A stretch of 61,128 nucleotides of DNA from CAZKCI01 sp964551475. Its GTDB lineage: Bacteria; Auribacterota; Erginobacteria; Erginobacterales; CAZKCI01. The notes under the pieces are model-generated. The model saw only the letters and a list, made by a program, of their open reading frames with translations. It ran no database searches and was not told the origin of the DNA. The stretch is taken from contig CAZKCI010000008.1 of NCBI GenBank assembly GCA_964551475.1, positions 1-61,128 on the forward strand, written 5' to 3'. Positions within the stretch are counted from its first letter, which is position 1; the number at the start of each line of letters is the position of its first letter. This document shows, piece by piece, positions 8,929 to 17,827 of this stretch. The translations under genes were made by a program, and so were the position numbers.

Positions 8929-10570
8929 TCTTAACCTTAACCCATTTTCCATCGCCGTGCACAAAACCCGGTTGTTGTTGCTGGCGGGTGTTCTCCTCGC
9001 CCCCGCCCTGGTGTTTCTTCCCTCGCTCTCCCTCGGCTTCAATCCCTTCTGGGACCTCTACTATGTTCAGAACAACCCCTTCCAGCGCCCGCTCACGCCC
9101 TCTCTCTTCCAGGACGCTTTCAGCTCGTTTCTCGAGGGGAATTACCATCCGCTGACGCTGCTCAGCCACTCCCTGGATTATTCCGTCTGGGCCTTCATCC
9201 CCTTCGGCCACCATCTGGCGAGCTATCTTCTCCATCTTCTGAATGTCCTGATGGTGTTTCTGGCCGTGGAAGCGCTGGCGGGCCGGGCGGGGGCGTCGCG
9301 TCCCGCCGTTCTCGCCGGCATTTCCGCCCTCATCTTCGGCGTCCATCCCCTCCGGGTCGAGTCGGTGGTCTGGGTGACCGAGCGGAAGGACGTCCTCTTC
9401 GCCTTCTTCTACCTTCTGAGCCTTCTCTCCTACATCCGCGGGAAGTCGTCCCGGAGTTGGTATCTGTTCTCTCTCGCCCTCTTCGGCTGCTCGCTTCTCT
9501 CCAAAGCGACGTCGGTTTCCTTTCCCTTCGTCCTCTGTCTGCTGGACCACGATCTCCTTTCCGCCGCGGGGGAAAAGTCGTGGAGGAGATCGTGCCGGCG
9601 CGCGCTTCCCTTCGCCCTGCTGGCCGTCTTCATCGCCGGCCTGGCCATACTCGGCCAGAGCCGCTCCTTTCTGATGGCCCCGGTCACGCCGGGCGCTCTC
9701 CTGCGGAACCTGGGCGAAGTCCCCGCCGTCCTGTTTTTCTACGTCGCCAAGACCCTCTGGCCGCTCCATCTGGCGCCCATCTATCCGATCGGCATCCTGG
9801 GCGGGCCGTGGATCGCGCCCGCCGCCGGGATCGGATTCCTGGCCGTCCTTGCCGCCGCCCTCGCCGCCCGCAAAAGACATCCCGTCTTTCTCCTGCTCTG
9901 TCTCCTGACTATCGCACTGCTTACCCCCACGGTAGGAATTCTGCGGGTCGGGGCGCAGGTTCTGGCCGACCGCTTTTCTCTTCTCTCCATGATCCCCGTG
10001 GCCGTCATCATCGCCGCCGCCTGCTCCGCCGCGCGACGGCATCCGCTGGCGGGAAAAGCCGCCGTCGTTCTGCTGCTCCTCTGGATCGGTTTTCTGATCG
10101 GGAAGACCGCGACCTATGCCTCCCTCTGGGACGACGCCGTCGCCCTCACCCGCCAAGCCTACGATCTCTATCCGGATTCCCCGGCGATCAAGGAATTTCT
10201 CCTCGGCTCGTATAACAATTCCACCTTCGATCTGATCGCCCGCGGGAAATTCGACGAGGCCGAGGAGCTGTACCGCCGGGCGCTGGCCGTCGATCCGGAT
10301 TATCCGGTCATCCTCCGAAACCTCGGCCTCCTCCATCTCCGCCGGGGGAGGATCCCCGACGCGGCGGAGGAGTTCGCGGCGGCCATTCGCATCCAGCCTC
10401 GGATGGTCGAGGCATATCATGATCTCTCCCGGGCCTGGACGTTGATGGGAAAACCGGCCGAGGCGATCGCGGTGCTCGAGGAAGGGGTGGAAAAGAACCC
10501 GTCCTCCCTCTTCCTGCGCTCCGCGCTCATAAACGCCTATCGGGAAGAAGGGCTAAAAGCGGAGGAATGA
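8888..10570 (+). CDS. TMTC-like GT-C membrane protein with TPRs (paralogue)
   Basis: A protein of up to 560 residues built like the one at 4550-6592: many membrane helices in the first 400 residues, the TMTC-type motifs HPLRVESVVWVTERKDVLF and FIPFGHHLASYLLHLLN, and three or four TPR units from about 430 (LYRRALAVDPDYPVILRNLG). It probably transfers a sugar from a lipid-linked donor to an extracytoplasmic acceptor, but substrates are unknown. The GTG at 8888 lies inside the snap-back spacer; a GTG at 8957, just before the first hydrophobic segment (HKTRLLLLAGVLL), is an equally likely start. Confidence 0.72.
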   Translation: MSQTINLTHLPNPHLNLNPFSIAVHKTRLLLLAGVLLAPALVFLPSLSLGFNPFWDLYYVQNNPFQRPLTPSLFQDAFSSFLEGNYHPLTLLSHSLDYSVWAFIPFGHHLASYLLHLLNVLMVFLAVEALAGRAGASRPAVLAGISALIFGVHPLRVESVVWVTERKDVLFAFFYLLSLLSYIRGKSSRSWYLFSLALFGCSLLSKATSVSFPFVLCLLDHDLLSAAGEKSWRRSCRRALPFALLAVFIAGLAILGQSRSFLMAPVTPGALLRNLGEVPAVLFFYVAKTLWPLHLAPIYPIGILGGPWIAPAAGIGFLAVLAAALAARKRHPVFLLLCLLTIALLTPTVGILRVGAQVLADRFSLLSMIPVAVIIAAACSAARRHPLAGKAAVVLLLLWIGFLIGKTATYASLWDDAVALTRQAYDLYPDSPAIKEFLLGSYNNSTFDLIARGKFDEAEELYRRALAVDPDYPVILRNLGLLHLRRGRIPDAAEEFAAAIRIQPRMVEAYHDLSRAWTLMGKPAEAIAVLEEGVEKNPSSLFLRSALINAYREEGLKAEE

Positions 10571-10597
10571 AGGCTGAAGGGAAAGCGGTATGGAGTT

Positions 10598-10687
10598 GGT
10601 AGCCGCAGGCTTTAGCCTGCGTTTTGTCCAGGCGTAAGCCGTCGCGGCCCGGCATGGCGAGAACGCAGGCTAAAGCCTGCGGCTACC
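10598..10687. repeat. Inverted repeat GTAGCCGCAGGCTTTAGCCTGCG
   Basis: Two arms containing GCAGGCTTTAGCCTGCG, itself a palindrome, face each other across a 40-base loop. Widespread genomes carry dispersed copies of this kind of sequence. The rest of 10571-10865 shows no gene; the dnaJ leader lies at its right end. Confidence 0.65.
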
Positions 10688-10865
10688 GGCTGGGCCAATC
10701 CGAGTATCGGCGATGGAGCCTCTTTTCATATTCGTCTCTTCAGTCCCTTTGATTCCGGTCCCGGAACCGGCCAGTGGGATGGATATGGTATAATTCACCG
10801 TTACAATCGGCCCGACCTGCTTTCGATCCGCCGATCATAAAATATTTTCGAAGGAAGTATTTTAA

Positions 10866-11960
10866 ATGGAGAAAAAAGACTTCTATCAGGTTTTAGGCGT
10901 TTCCCCCACCGCCTCTCCGGAGGAGCTCAAGAAGACCTACCGGCGGCTGGCGAAGCAGTTCCATCCCGACCGCCGCCCCGGCGACAAGCAAGCCGAGGAG
11001 CGCTTCAAGGAGATCTCCCAAGCCTACGACACGCTCGGAGATCCCGCCAAGCGCAAGCAGTATGATCAGATGAAGGCCGCTTTCTCCCAGGGTTTCCGCC
11101 CCGAGGGCGGCTTCGACTTCGGAGGGATGGATTTCGACCTGGGCGATATCTTCAGCCAGGCCGGCCGCCGGGGCGGCCAGCGGTCCCGTCCGGGGGGGAG
11201 GAGGGGCTTCGAGGACATCTTCGGACTGGGGGGGCTGGGCGACCTCTTCAGCCAGTTCGCCGACCAGGGGTCGCGTTTCCGCCAGTCCCGCGCTGGGCCC
11301 CAAAAAGGCCAGGACATCGCCACCGACCTGAAGATCTCCTTCGACCATGCGGTCAAGGGAGGCAAGGCCCGTTTCACCGTCCGCCGCGAGGAGGCCTGTG
11401 TGTCCTGCGGCGGTTCCGGCGCGGCGCCGGGGACCCGGCCGGTCCCGTGTACCCAATGCGGGGGGAGAGGCATGATCACCATCGTCCAGGGGGGCTTCGG
11501 CGTCAGCCGCCCCTGCCCTCGCTGTATGGGGAAAGGGATGGCGATCAAGCAGGCCTGTCCTGCTTGCCGGGGCTCGGGCAGCGCGCCGGCGACCAAGACC
11601 GTCAGCCTTCGCATCCCCGCCGGCATCGCCGACGGCGACAGCCTGCGGGCGCGCGGGATGGGCGAGCCGGGTGTCGCCGGGGGACCGCCGGGGGATCTCA
11701 TCGTCGCCGTCCACGCGGGGGCGAGCCCGCATTTCACCCGCCGGGGTTCCGATCTCTACGTGCGCGCGGCTCTCGCCGCGTCCGCCGCCGCCGCCGGAGG
11801 CAAGCTCAAAGTCCGCACGCTGACCGGTGAGGCCGCCCTGAAAATCCCCGCCGGGACGAAGTCCGGTTCGATCTTCAAGCTGAAAGGCCAGGGGGTTCCC
11901 CGGATGGGGGGGAAGGGGAGGGGGGATTTGTACGTAACGGCTGTCATAAGCGGGAAATAG
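10866..11960 (+). CDS. dnaJ: Chaperone protein DnaJ (type I Hsp40)
   Basis: A 364-residue co-chaperone that delivers substrates to DnaK and stimulates its ATPase. The N-terminal J domain has HPD near residue 33. A Gly/Phe-rich linker (75-140) is followed by a zinc domain with four cysteine pairs (CVSCGGSG, CTQCGGRG, CPRCMGKG, CPACRGSG; about 178-240) and the C-terminal substrate-binding beta domains. The AAGGAAG ribosome binding site supports the ATG. dnaK and grpE are not in the window. The zinc domain separates it from CbpA-type proteins. Confidence 0.93.
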   Translation: MEKKDFYQVLGVSPTASPEELKKTYRRLAKQFHPDRRPGDKQAEERFKEISQAYDTLGDPAKRKQYDQMKAAFSQGFRPEGGFDFGGMDFDLGDIFSQAGRRGGQRSRPGGRRGFEDIFGLGGLGDLFSQFADQGSRFRQSRAGPQKGQDIATDLKISFDHAVKGGKARFTVRREEACVSCGGSGAAPGTRPVPCTQCGGRGMITIVQGGFGVSRPCPRCMGKGMAIKQACPACRGSGSAPATKTVSLRIPAGIADGDSLRARGMGEPGVAGGPPGDLIVAVHAGASPHFTRRGSDLYVRAALAASAAAAGGKLKVRTLTGEAALKIPAGTKSGSIFKLKGQGVPRMGGKGRGDLYVTAVISGK

Positions 11961-11980
11961 GGCGCGAGGAGTACGCACGG

Positions 11981-13555
11981 ATGGGGCCGTTGCACGTTAC
12001 ACGTTGCACGTTGAACGTGGCACGAATCATTTCCCTCTTCTCCGCCCTCGCCCTCCTCCTCTCCCTCGCCGTCCTGGTCCTGGCGATCCTCACCCATCCC
12101 CCCTTTTTTGACGAGACGATCCACGCTCACTACTCCTGGCTGATCTCCCGGGGGCTTTCCCCCCACAACGATTTCTGGTGCGTCTACCCGGTCCTCGGTT
12201 ACCTGGTCGTTCAGCCGCTCTTCCGCATCCTGCCCGCGACCCCCGATCTGTTCCTGGCCCTCCGTTTCCTTTCCGCGATCCTCCTGGTCGGCGCGGGGAT
12301 CGTCCTCGCCCGCCATGCCCGCCGCGTCTCGGGCTGGTGGATCTGGGGGCCGCTCCCTTTCGCCCTGATCGTCATCACGCCCAAACTGGGCGATTTCTTC
12401 GCCGAGTTCAGCATCGATCATCTTGCCGCTCTCTGCGCCGTCGGCGCCCTGGCCTTGGCGATGGAGGAGCCGGACCGCCGCCGCCTCGCCGCCGCCTCGG
12501 CTCTCTCCGTGGTCTCGGTCGTGGCGACGCCCAAATACGCCTGGTCGCTCGCCCCGGCCTTGGCCGCGTGGCTGGCTTACGCCGTCCTGAAGACTCCGGG
12601 ACGATGGAGAAATGTTCTTCCGGCCGCGCTGGCCGCGGCGGCCGCCACGGCGATTCTCGCCCTCATCTATCGCGCCTTCGGCTGCCGTCTCTTCCAGAAC
12701 CTGTACTGGGCCCATCTCTTCATGGGGAAGTGGATGGCCCGCCTGGAGGAGTGCCCGATCTCCTTGAGCCGGACCACGCTCGCTTTCCTCCTCCGGCACT
12801 GGCCCCTGGGACTGGTCCTCCTGGGGGGAGTTGCCGGTTGGGCGGCAAAAGCTTTTCGCCCGCAACGCGCGGCCGCCTGGACGGGGGCGGGGATACTGAT
12901 CGGGACGGCGCTCTCGCTCCTGATTCTTCGAAAATACCACGAACAGTATCTCGCTCCGGCGCTCGTTCCGCTCGCCGTTTTCCCGGCGTATCTGGCGGCG
13001 GCGCTGCCCGGCCGGACGGCGAAGGCCATCCTCGCTGTCGCTCTGGCCGGTGCTCTCGCCCTGACCGCCGCCGGCCAGATTCGCTTTCGGATCTCGCGCT
13101 TGGCGCCTTTCGATGCCGACCGCGTGAATCCCCTGGTCGAGAGCACGCGGGGGATGGGGAAGGGGATTGTGCCCGCCCTGTCTTCATTGCGGACCATGGG
13201 CGCGATTCTCGCCCTGACGCCTCCGGAGGAGAGCGTGGTGGCGATCTGGGACGGCCACCCGATCTTTCGCCGCGACGCCACCTTCATCACCTACGACATG
13301 GGACCGGGCTGCAGCTTTCAAACGCTGCTTCCGCCCGACTCGGAGGCCTACCGCCGTTTTCAGCCGTCCTACTTCGCCCGGGAGCTGGAAAACCGTCCTC
13401 CCGGGTGCATCAGCCTGAGCCATCTCGATCTCAACTACCCTCCCGGCTGGCTCGAGGTCTGCGTCGAATTCATCGAGCGCCATCCCGGCCTCTATCGCCC
13501 CGTCAACGCGGCCGGGCTCACCGTGTATCTGCGCTCGGATCTCCCGGATCGCTGA
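11981..13555 (+). CDS. GT-C-like multi-pass membrane protein
   Basis: A 524-residue protein with about eleven hydrophobic segments and an acidic pair in the first extracytoplasmic loop (PPFFDETIHAHYSW), the hallmark of ArnT/PMT-type GT-C glycosyltransferases. The C-terminal 130 residues are a soluble periplasmic domain. Specific function is not recognised; transfer of a sugar from a polyprenyl carrier is the family expectation. The first residues are encoded by a tandem CACGTTGCACGTT word repeat (11989-12022), so initiation may really be at a GTG near 12017. It follows dnaJ by 20 bases and may be read through from it. Confidence 0.62.
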   Translation: MGPLHVTRCTLNVARIISLFSALALLLSLAVLVLAILTHPPFFDETIHAHYSWLISRGLSPHNDFWCVYPVLGYLVVQPLFRILPATPDLFLALRFLSAILLVGAGIVLARHARRVSGWWIWGPLPFALIVITPKLGDFFAEFSIDHLAALCAVGALALAMEEPDRRRLAAASALSVVSVVATPKYAWSLAPALAAWLAYAVLKTPGRWRNVLPAALAAAAATAILALIYRAFGCRLFQNLYWAHLFMGKWMARLEECPISLSRTTLAFLLRHWPLGLVLLGGVAGWAAKAFRPQRAAAWTGAGILIGTALSLLILRKYHEQYLAPALVPLAVFPAYLAAALPGRTAKAILAVALAGALALTAAGQIRFRISRLAPFDADRVNPLVESTRGMGKGIVPALSSLRTMGAILALTPPEESVVAIWDGHPIFRRDATFITYDMGPGCSFQTLLPPDSEAYRRFQPSYFARELENRPPGCISLSHLDLNYPPGWLEVCVEFIERHPGLYRPVNAAGLTVYLRSDLPDR

Positions 13556-13849
13556 ATAGGCGGCCGCGGATTGGCCCGTGGCTTGGCGAAAGCAAGCCGC
13601 GGATTTCGCGGATTGGCCCGTGGCTTGGCTTGCGGATTGCGCGCCCGTCTGTTGGCAGGCGGGGATCGCACGAATTGGGCCTTCGGCTTTCCCGACCAAA
13701 CCGCGATAGATGCGCGCCGCCCCGAGTCCATATCGTCCATCCCGTCCATAGCGTCCATTGCGCCTCAGCGGATTTTCTCTCCGGGCATTGTTTCCCTTGT
13801 TTTCCCGGGTGTCCTTTGCTAGCATTCCCCGCCTTTCTCCGGCAGGACC
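13556..13849. repeat. Gene-free spacer with word repeats
   Basis: The spacer upstream of ileS holds two copies of GGATTGGCCCGTGGCTTGGC (about 13570 and 13612) and a run of GTCCATATCGTCCATCCC-type words (about 13728-13760). The GTCCAT run recurs near 49762. I see no gene, and no T-box specifier hairpin with a TGGTACCGCG-like box was found. Confidence 0.6.
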
Positions 13850-16693
13850 ATGACCGCGAACGAATACAAATCGACACTCAACCTTCCCCAGACCGCCTTC
13901 GAGATGAAGGCCGATCTGCTCAAGAAGGAACCCCTCTTCCTCAAACGCTGGGAGGAGATGGGCCTGTATTCCCTGATCCGGGCCGCCCGCCAGGGGAAGG
14001 ACAAGTTCATCCTGCATGACGGCCCTCCGTATCCGACCGGCGATCTCCACATCGGCACCGGGATGAACAAGATTCTCAAGGATTTCATCGTCCGGTTCCA
14101 AACCATGCTCGGCCGGGACGCTCCCTTCGTGCCGGGATGGGACTGCCACGGTCTGCCGATCGAGCACAAGGTGATGACCGAGCTGGGGGCGAAGGCCGCC
14201 TCCCTCCCCGACGCCGAGATCCGCGAGCGCTGCCTGAAGTTCGCGATGATGTTCGTGGAGGCGAACCGCGGGGAGTTCAAGGGGCTCGGCTGCCTGGGCT
14301 CCTGGGAAGCGCCCTATCTCACCGTCAACCCGAGCTACGAGGCGGGCGTGGTCCGGGTCTTCGGGAAACTAGTGGAGCGGGGCTACGTCCAGCGCCGGAA
14401 CAAGCCGATCCACTGGTGCTTCTCCTGCGAGACCGCCCTGGCCGAGGCCGAACTCGAGTACAAGGATCGCTCCGACGTCTCCATCTTCGTCGCTTTCCCG
14501 CTGGCCGATCCTTCCCCGTTCCCGGGGGCTTCTTTGCTCATCTGGACCACCACGCCCTGGACGCTCCCGGGGAACCTGGCCACGGCGGTCCATCCCGTTT
14601 TCCCCTACGCCCTGGTCTCCTGCGCGCAGCCCTTTTCGCCGGGAGAGCGCCGCTTGATCATGGCGGCCGACGCCGTCCCCCGGGTGATGCAGGAACTGGG
14701 GATAGAATCTTTTCGGATCGAACAAACCTTCCCGGGCGAGCGGCTGGAAAAACTCCTCTATCGCCATCCCTGGTTCGACCGGACCGGGCCGGTGATCCTC
14801 GCCCGCTATGTCAACCTGGAGGAGGGGACCGGCTGCGTCCACACCGCGCCCGGCCATGGGGAGGAGGATTACCGCTCCGGCCAGCGTTACGGCCTGCCGG
14901 TTTTCAGCCCGGTGGACGGCCAGGGGCGTTTCAGCGACGAGGTGCCGGATCTCCGCGGCCGCCAGGTCTTCGAGGCCAACGAGGCGATCATCGCCGCTCT
15001 TCGGGAGCGAGGCACGCTCTGGCTGAAGAAGGCGATTTCCCACTCCTATCCCCACTGCTGGCGCTGCCATAAACCGGTGATCTTCCGGGCCACCCCGCAG
15101 TGGTTTGTTTCCGTCGAACACGAAGGGCTCCGCGAAAAGGCGCTCCAGGAGATCGACCGGGTGGCCTGGATTCCGGACTGGGGGAAGACCCGGATCCGCT
15201 CCATGGTCGAGCAGCGCCCCGACTGGTGCATCTCCCGCCAGAGGAAGTGGGGAGTGCCGATCCCGGTCTTCTACTGCCTCTCCTGCGGCGAACCGCTGCT
15301 GGACGGCCGGGCGATCGAGAAGACGGCGGAGATTTTCGAGTCGCGCGGCTCCAACGCCTGGTTCCTGCTCCCCGAGTCCGAGTTCTTGCCGGCGGGAACG
15401 GCCTGCGCCTGCGGCGGCCGCCGGTTCCGCAAGGAAAACGACATCTTCGACGTCTGGTTCGAGTCCGGCTCCTCCCACCGTTCGGTGGTGATGTCCCTTC
15501 CCTCTCTCCGCTTCCCGGCCGACCTCTACCTGGAAGGGTCCGATCAGCACCGCGGCTGGTTCCAGGTCTCGCTCCTGCTTTCCCTGGCCACGCTCGACCG
15601 CGCCCCCTTCCGTTCCGTTCTCACCCACGGCTTCGTCGTGGACGAGAAGGGGGAAAAGATGTCGAAGTCGCGCGGGAATTTCCTCTCGGTGGCCGAGGCC
15701 CTGAAAACCTTCTCCGCCGACGTCATTCGCCTCTGGTTCTCCTCGGTGGACTACCGGAGGGACATCGGTGTCTCCCCGGGGCTGATCGGGAAGAGCGCCG
15801 AAGCTTATCGGAAGATCCGCAACACCTTCAAGCACCTGCTCGGCAACCTCCAGGGGTTCTCTCCGGAGCGCGACGCCGTTCCCTACCGGGAAATGGCCGA
15901 GATCGACCGCTGGGCGCTTCTCCGGGCGGAAAAGCTTCGCCAGGCGGTGGAGGAGGCCTACCGCGCCTTCGAGTTCCACCGGGTCTTTCGGGAAGTCCAC
16001 ACCTTCTGCGTGGCCGATCTCTCCGCTTTTTATCTCGACGTTCTCAAGGATCGGCTTTATACCCATCCCGCCCGATCGCCGGAGCGGCGGAGCGCCCAGA
16101 CCGCGCTCTGGGAGATCCTCCGGCTGCTGGCCAAGCTTCTCGCCCCCATCATCCCCTTCACCACCGAGGAGGTCTGGGATCACATCGGGAAAATCTCCCC
16201 CGCCGAAAAAAGCGTGCACCTCGCCGTCTGGCCCGCGCCGCCGCCGGAACGGGAGGATGCGGCTCTTCTGGAGACCTGGGAGAAGCTCCTCAGCGTCCGG
16301 GGAGAGGCCTTGAAGCGCCTGGAAGACTGGCGGCGGGAGAAGACCATCGGGAATTCGCTGGAGGCCAAAGTGATGATCCGGGCGGAAGATCCCGCGTGGC
16401 GCGATCTCCTCCGGAGCTATCGCGACATTCTGCCCGGCATCTTCCTGGTTTCCCAGGTGGAGATCCGGGAAGCGGGAGAAGGGCCCGCTCTGGCGCCCTC
16501 GGGGATCGAGGGCGTTCGGATCGGCCTGGCCAAAGCCGAGGGAACCAAATGCGCCCGCTGCTGGAAATTCTCCCCCACGGTGGGGAAATCGGAGAAGCAT
16601 CCCACGATATGCGCAAGCTGTCAGAAGCACATCGGAGATGAAGACGGGGACAGCCGGATTACAGGCAGTCGCGAAAGGGGAGTAATGGAGTAG
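13850..16693 (+). CDS. ileS: Isoleucyl-tRNA synthetase
   Basis: A 947-residue class I synthetase charging tRNA-Ile. The HIGH-type motif (LHIGT) is near residue 67, the editing CP1 domain lies between about 180 and 400, KMSKS is near 603, and the C-terminal zinc site reads CARCW...CASC near 905-930, the bacterial-type arrangement. Length is normal. The last few residues (RGVME) are encoded inside the GGAGTAATGGAG spacer, so the natural C-terminus has probably been replaced by repeat sequence. lspA and lgt lie downstream, a common neighbourhood for ileS. Confidence 0.97.
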   Translation: MTANEYKSTLNLPQTAFEMKADLLKKEPLFLKRWEEMGLYSLIRAARQGKDKFILHDGPPYPTGDLHIGTGMNKILKDFIVRFQTMLGRDAPFVPGWDCHGLPIEHKVMTELGAKAASLPDAEIRERCLKFAMMFVEANRGEFKGLGCLGSWEAPYLTVNPSYEAGVVRVFGKLVERGYVQRRNKPIHWCFSCETALAEAELEYKDRSDVSIFVAFPLADPSPFPGASLLIWTTTPWTLPGNLATAVHPVFPYALVSCAQPFSPGERRLIMAADAVPRVMQELGIESFRIEQTFPGERLEKLLYRHPWFDRTGPVILARYVNLEEGTGCVHTAPGHGEEDYRSGQRYGLPVFSPVDGQGRFSDEVPDLRGRQVFEANEAIIAALRERGTLWLKKAISHSYPHCWRCHKPVIFRATPQWFVSVEHEGLREKALQEIDRVAWIPDWGKTRIRSMVEQRPDWCISRQRKWGVPIPVFYCLSCGEPLLDGRAIEKTAEIFESRGSNAWFLLPESEFLPAGTACACGGRRFRKENDIFDVWFESGSSHRSVVMSLPSLRFPADLYLEGSDQHRGWFQVSLLLSLATLDRAPFRSVLTHGFVVDEKGEKMSKSRGNFLSVAEALKTFSADVIRLWFSSVDYRRDIGVSPGLIGKSAEAYRKIRNTFKHLLGNLQGFSPERDAVPYREMAEIDRWALLRAEKLRQAVEEAYRAFEFHRVFREVHTFCVADLSAFYLDVLKDRLYTHPARSPERRSAQTALWEILRLLAKLLAPIIPFTTEEVWDHIGKISPAEKSVHLAVWPAPPPEREDAALLETWEKLLSVRGEALKRLEDWRREKTIGNSLEAKVMIRAEDPAWRDLLRSYRDILPGIFLVSQVEIREAGEGPALAPSGIEGVRIGLAKAEGTKCARCWKFSPTVGKSEKHPTICASCQKHIGDEDGDSRITGSRERGVME

Positions 16694-16747
16694 TGGAGTA
16701 ATGGAGTGGCGGAAGGTGTTTCAATACTCCACCACTCCAATACTCCT
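16679..16747. repeat. Snap-back GGAGTA/TACTCC spacer overlapping the ileS stop
   Basis: GGAGTAATGGAGTAGTGGAG faces AATACTCCACCACTCC-AATACTCC across a 15-base loop. The ileS stop codon (TAG at 16691-16693) lies inside the left arm. Same word family as 1744-1840 and 19777-19928. Confidence 0.7.
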
Positions 16748-16785
16748 GCTGTTGGCAAAGACTTCAAACGTCAAGGAGGTGAGAC

Positions 16786-17292
16786 ATGGGCAAGAAAAGC
16801 AAGGTGAAGCAGGTCATCCAGGCGAAGAAGGTCGGCAAGGTGAAGAAGGTCATCAAGCCGACCAAGGGGGGAAAGGCCGTCAAAAAGGTGGCCGTCGCCG
16901 CGGTGAAAACAGCGGGAAAGATAAACCAGCAGGAGAAAGGGAAGATCCGCGCTGCACTGCTCGATGAACGCCAGCGCCTCCTCGGCGACGTCAATCGTCT
17001 TCAGGAAGACAACATCAAACGCTCCGTGCGGGAAACCTCCGGGGCGCTCTCCGGCGACCCCTCCGAGAACGTCGACGAAGAGAATTCTCGTTCCTTCTCC
17101 ATGGCCATCGCCGCCAACAAGCAGGAAGCTCTCCAGGAGATCGATGCGGCGTTGGACCGCATCGATGAGGGCACCTACGGGCTCTGCGAGTTTTGCGGGG
17201 AGAAGATTCCCCAGAAACGGATTCTGGCCAAGCCCTCCGCACGGACCTGCCTGAAATGCGCCGAGCAGATCGAAGCCGAGCGGCGGGAATAG
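16786..17292 (+). CDS. DksA/TraR-family C4 zinc-finger protein with Lys-rich N-terminus
   Basis: A 168-residue protein. Residues 50-168 match the DksA/TraR family: a coiled coil followed by the zinc finger CEFCGEKIPQKR...CLKC near the C-terminus. Such proteins bind the RNA polymerase secondary channel; many bacterial homologues between ileS and lspA are annotated only as TraR/DksA-type. The first 45 residues are an unusual run of Lys, Val and Gly (KVKKVIKPTKGGKAVKK), suggesting nucleic-acid binding and resembling eukaryotic H1-like tails. The ribosome binding site (AAGGAGG) supports the ATG. The lspA start overlaps its 3' end. Confidence 0.85.
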   Translation: MGKKSKVKQVIQAKKVGKVKKVIKPTKGGKAVKKVAVAAVKTAGKINQQEKGKIRAALLDERQRLLGDVNRLQEDNIKRSVRETSGALSGDPSENVDEENSRSFSMAIAANKQEALQEIDAALDRIDEGTYGLCEFCGEKIPQKRILAKPSARTCLKCAEQIEAERRE

Positions 17293-17747
17293 CGGCGCTG
17301 GCGGCCGCTCTCGCCGCGCTCGACCAGGCCTCCAAGCTTCTCGTCGTGCGCGAGCTTCACCCCGGCCGCGCGGTCCCGGTGATCGCGGGTTTCTTCAACC
17401 TCACCCGCGTGCACAACCAGGGGACCGCCTTCGGCCTTTTTAACCGCCACGGATTCATTTTCATCCTGCTTTCAATGGTCACCATCGCGGCGATGATCTT
17501 TTTCTATCGCCGTCTCCTCTCCCAGGGCGCCCTGGTCCGCTGGTCCGCCGGCCTGATCCTGGGGGGGGCGCTCGGCAACCTGATCGACCGGATTTTCCGG
17601 GGAGCGGTGGTCGACTTCCTGGATGTGTTTCTGACACTGGGGGGAGAGGAATACCATTGGCCCGCCTTCAACCTGGCCGACAGCGCGATCTGCGTGGGAG
17701 TGGGACTGCTGCTGATAACCGTGGTGTTCCAGAAGAAGGTAACCTAG
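17256..17747 (+). CDS. lspA: Lipoprotein signal peptidase II
   Basis: A 163-residue inner-membrane aspartic protease that cleaves prolipoprotein signal peptides after Lgt has added diacylglycerol. Four transmembrane segments are visible, with the catalytic Asp motifs GNLIDR and FNLADSAIC and the NQGTAFGL loop. The ATG at 17256 lies inside the end of the DksA-like gene (37-base overlap), which suggests translational coupling; an upstream ATG at 17193 would add a non-hydrophobic tail and is less likely. lgt follows directly, so both maturation steps are encoded together, in keeping with the lipoproteins in the window. Confidence 0.93.
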   Translation: MRRADRSRAAGIAALAAALAALDQASKLLVVRELHPGRAVPVIAGFFNLTRVHNQGTAFGLFNRHGFIFILLSMVTIAAMIFFYRRLLSQGALVRWSAGLILGGALGNLIDRIFRGAVVDFLDVFLTLGGEEYHWPAFNLADSAICVGVGLLLITVVFQKKVT

Positions 17748-17748
17748 G

Positions 17749-17820
17749 TTCAATGGTTCAACGGTTCAGCGGTTCAACGGTTGAACCGTGAACCTCGGAA
17801 CCGTGAACCTCGGAACCATA
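17749..17820. repeat. Word spacer of GGTTCAACGG / CCGTGAACC
   Basis: Four GGTTCAACGG-like words are followed by three reverse-complement-like words (GAACCGTGAACCTCGG repeated twice) in the 80 bases between lspA and lgt. The halves can pair. The same word is found upstream of the gene at 4550. Confidence 0.6.
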
Positions 17821-17827
17821 TTATTTC

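Noticed and set aside
13556..13849. T-box leader upstream of ileS
   Set aside because: No T-box core or terminator/antiterminator pair is visible; the region is made of word repeats.
12178..14019. Plus-strand 613-codon frame overlapping the GT-C gene and ileS
   Set aside because: It is a frame shadow: Arg/Gly/Pro-rich, spanning two real genes and the spacer between them.
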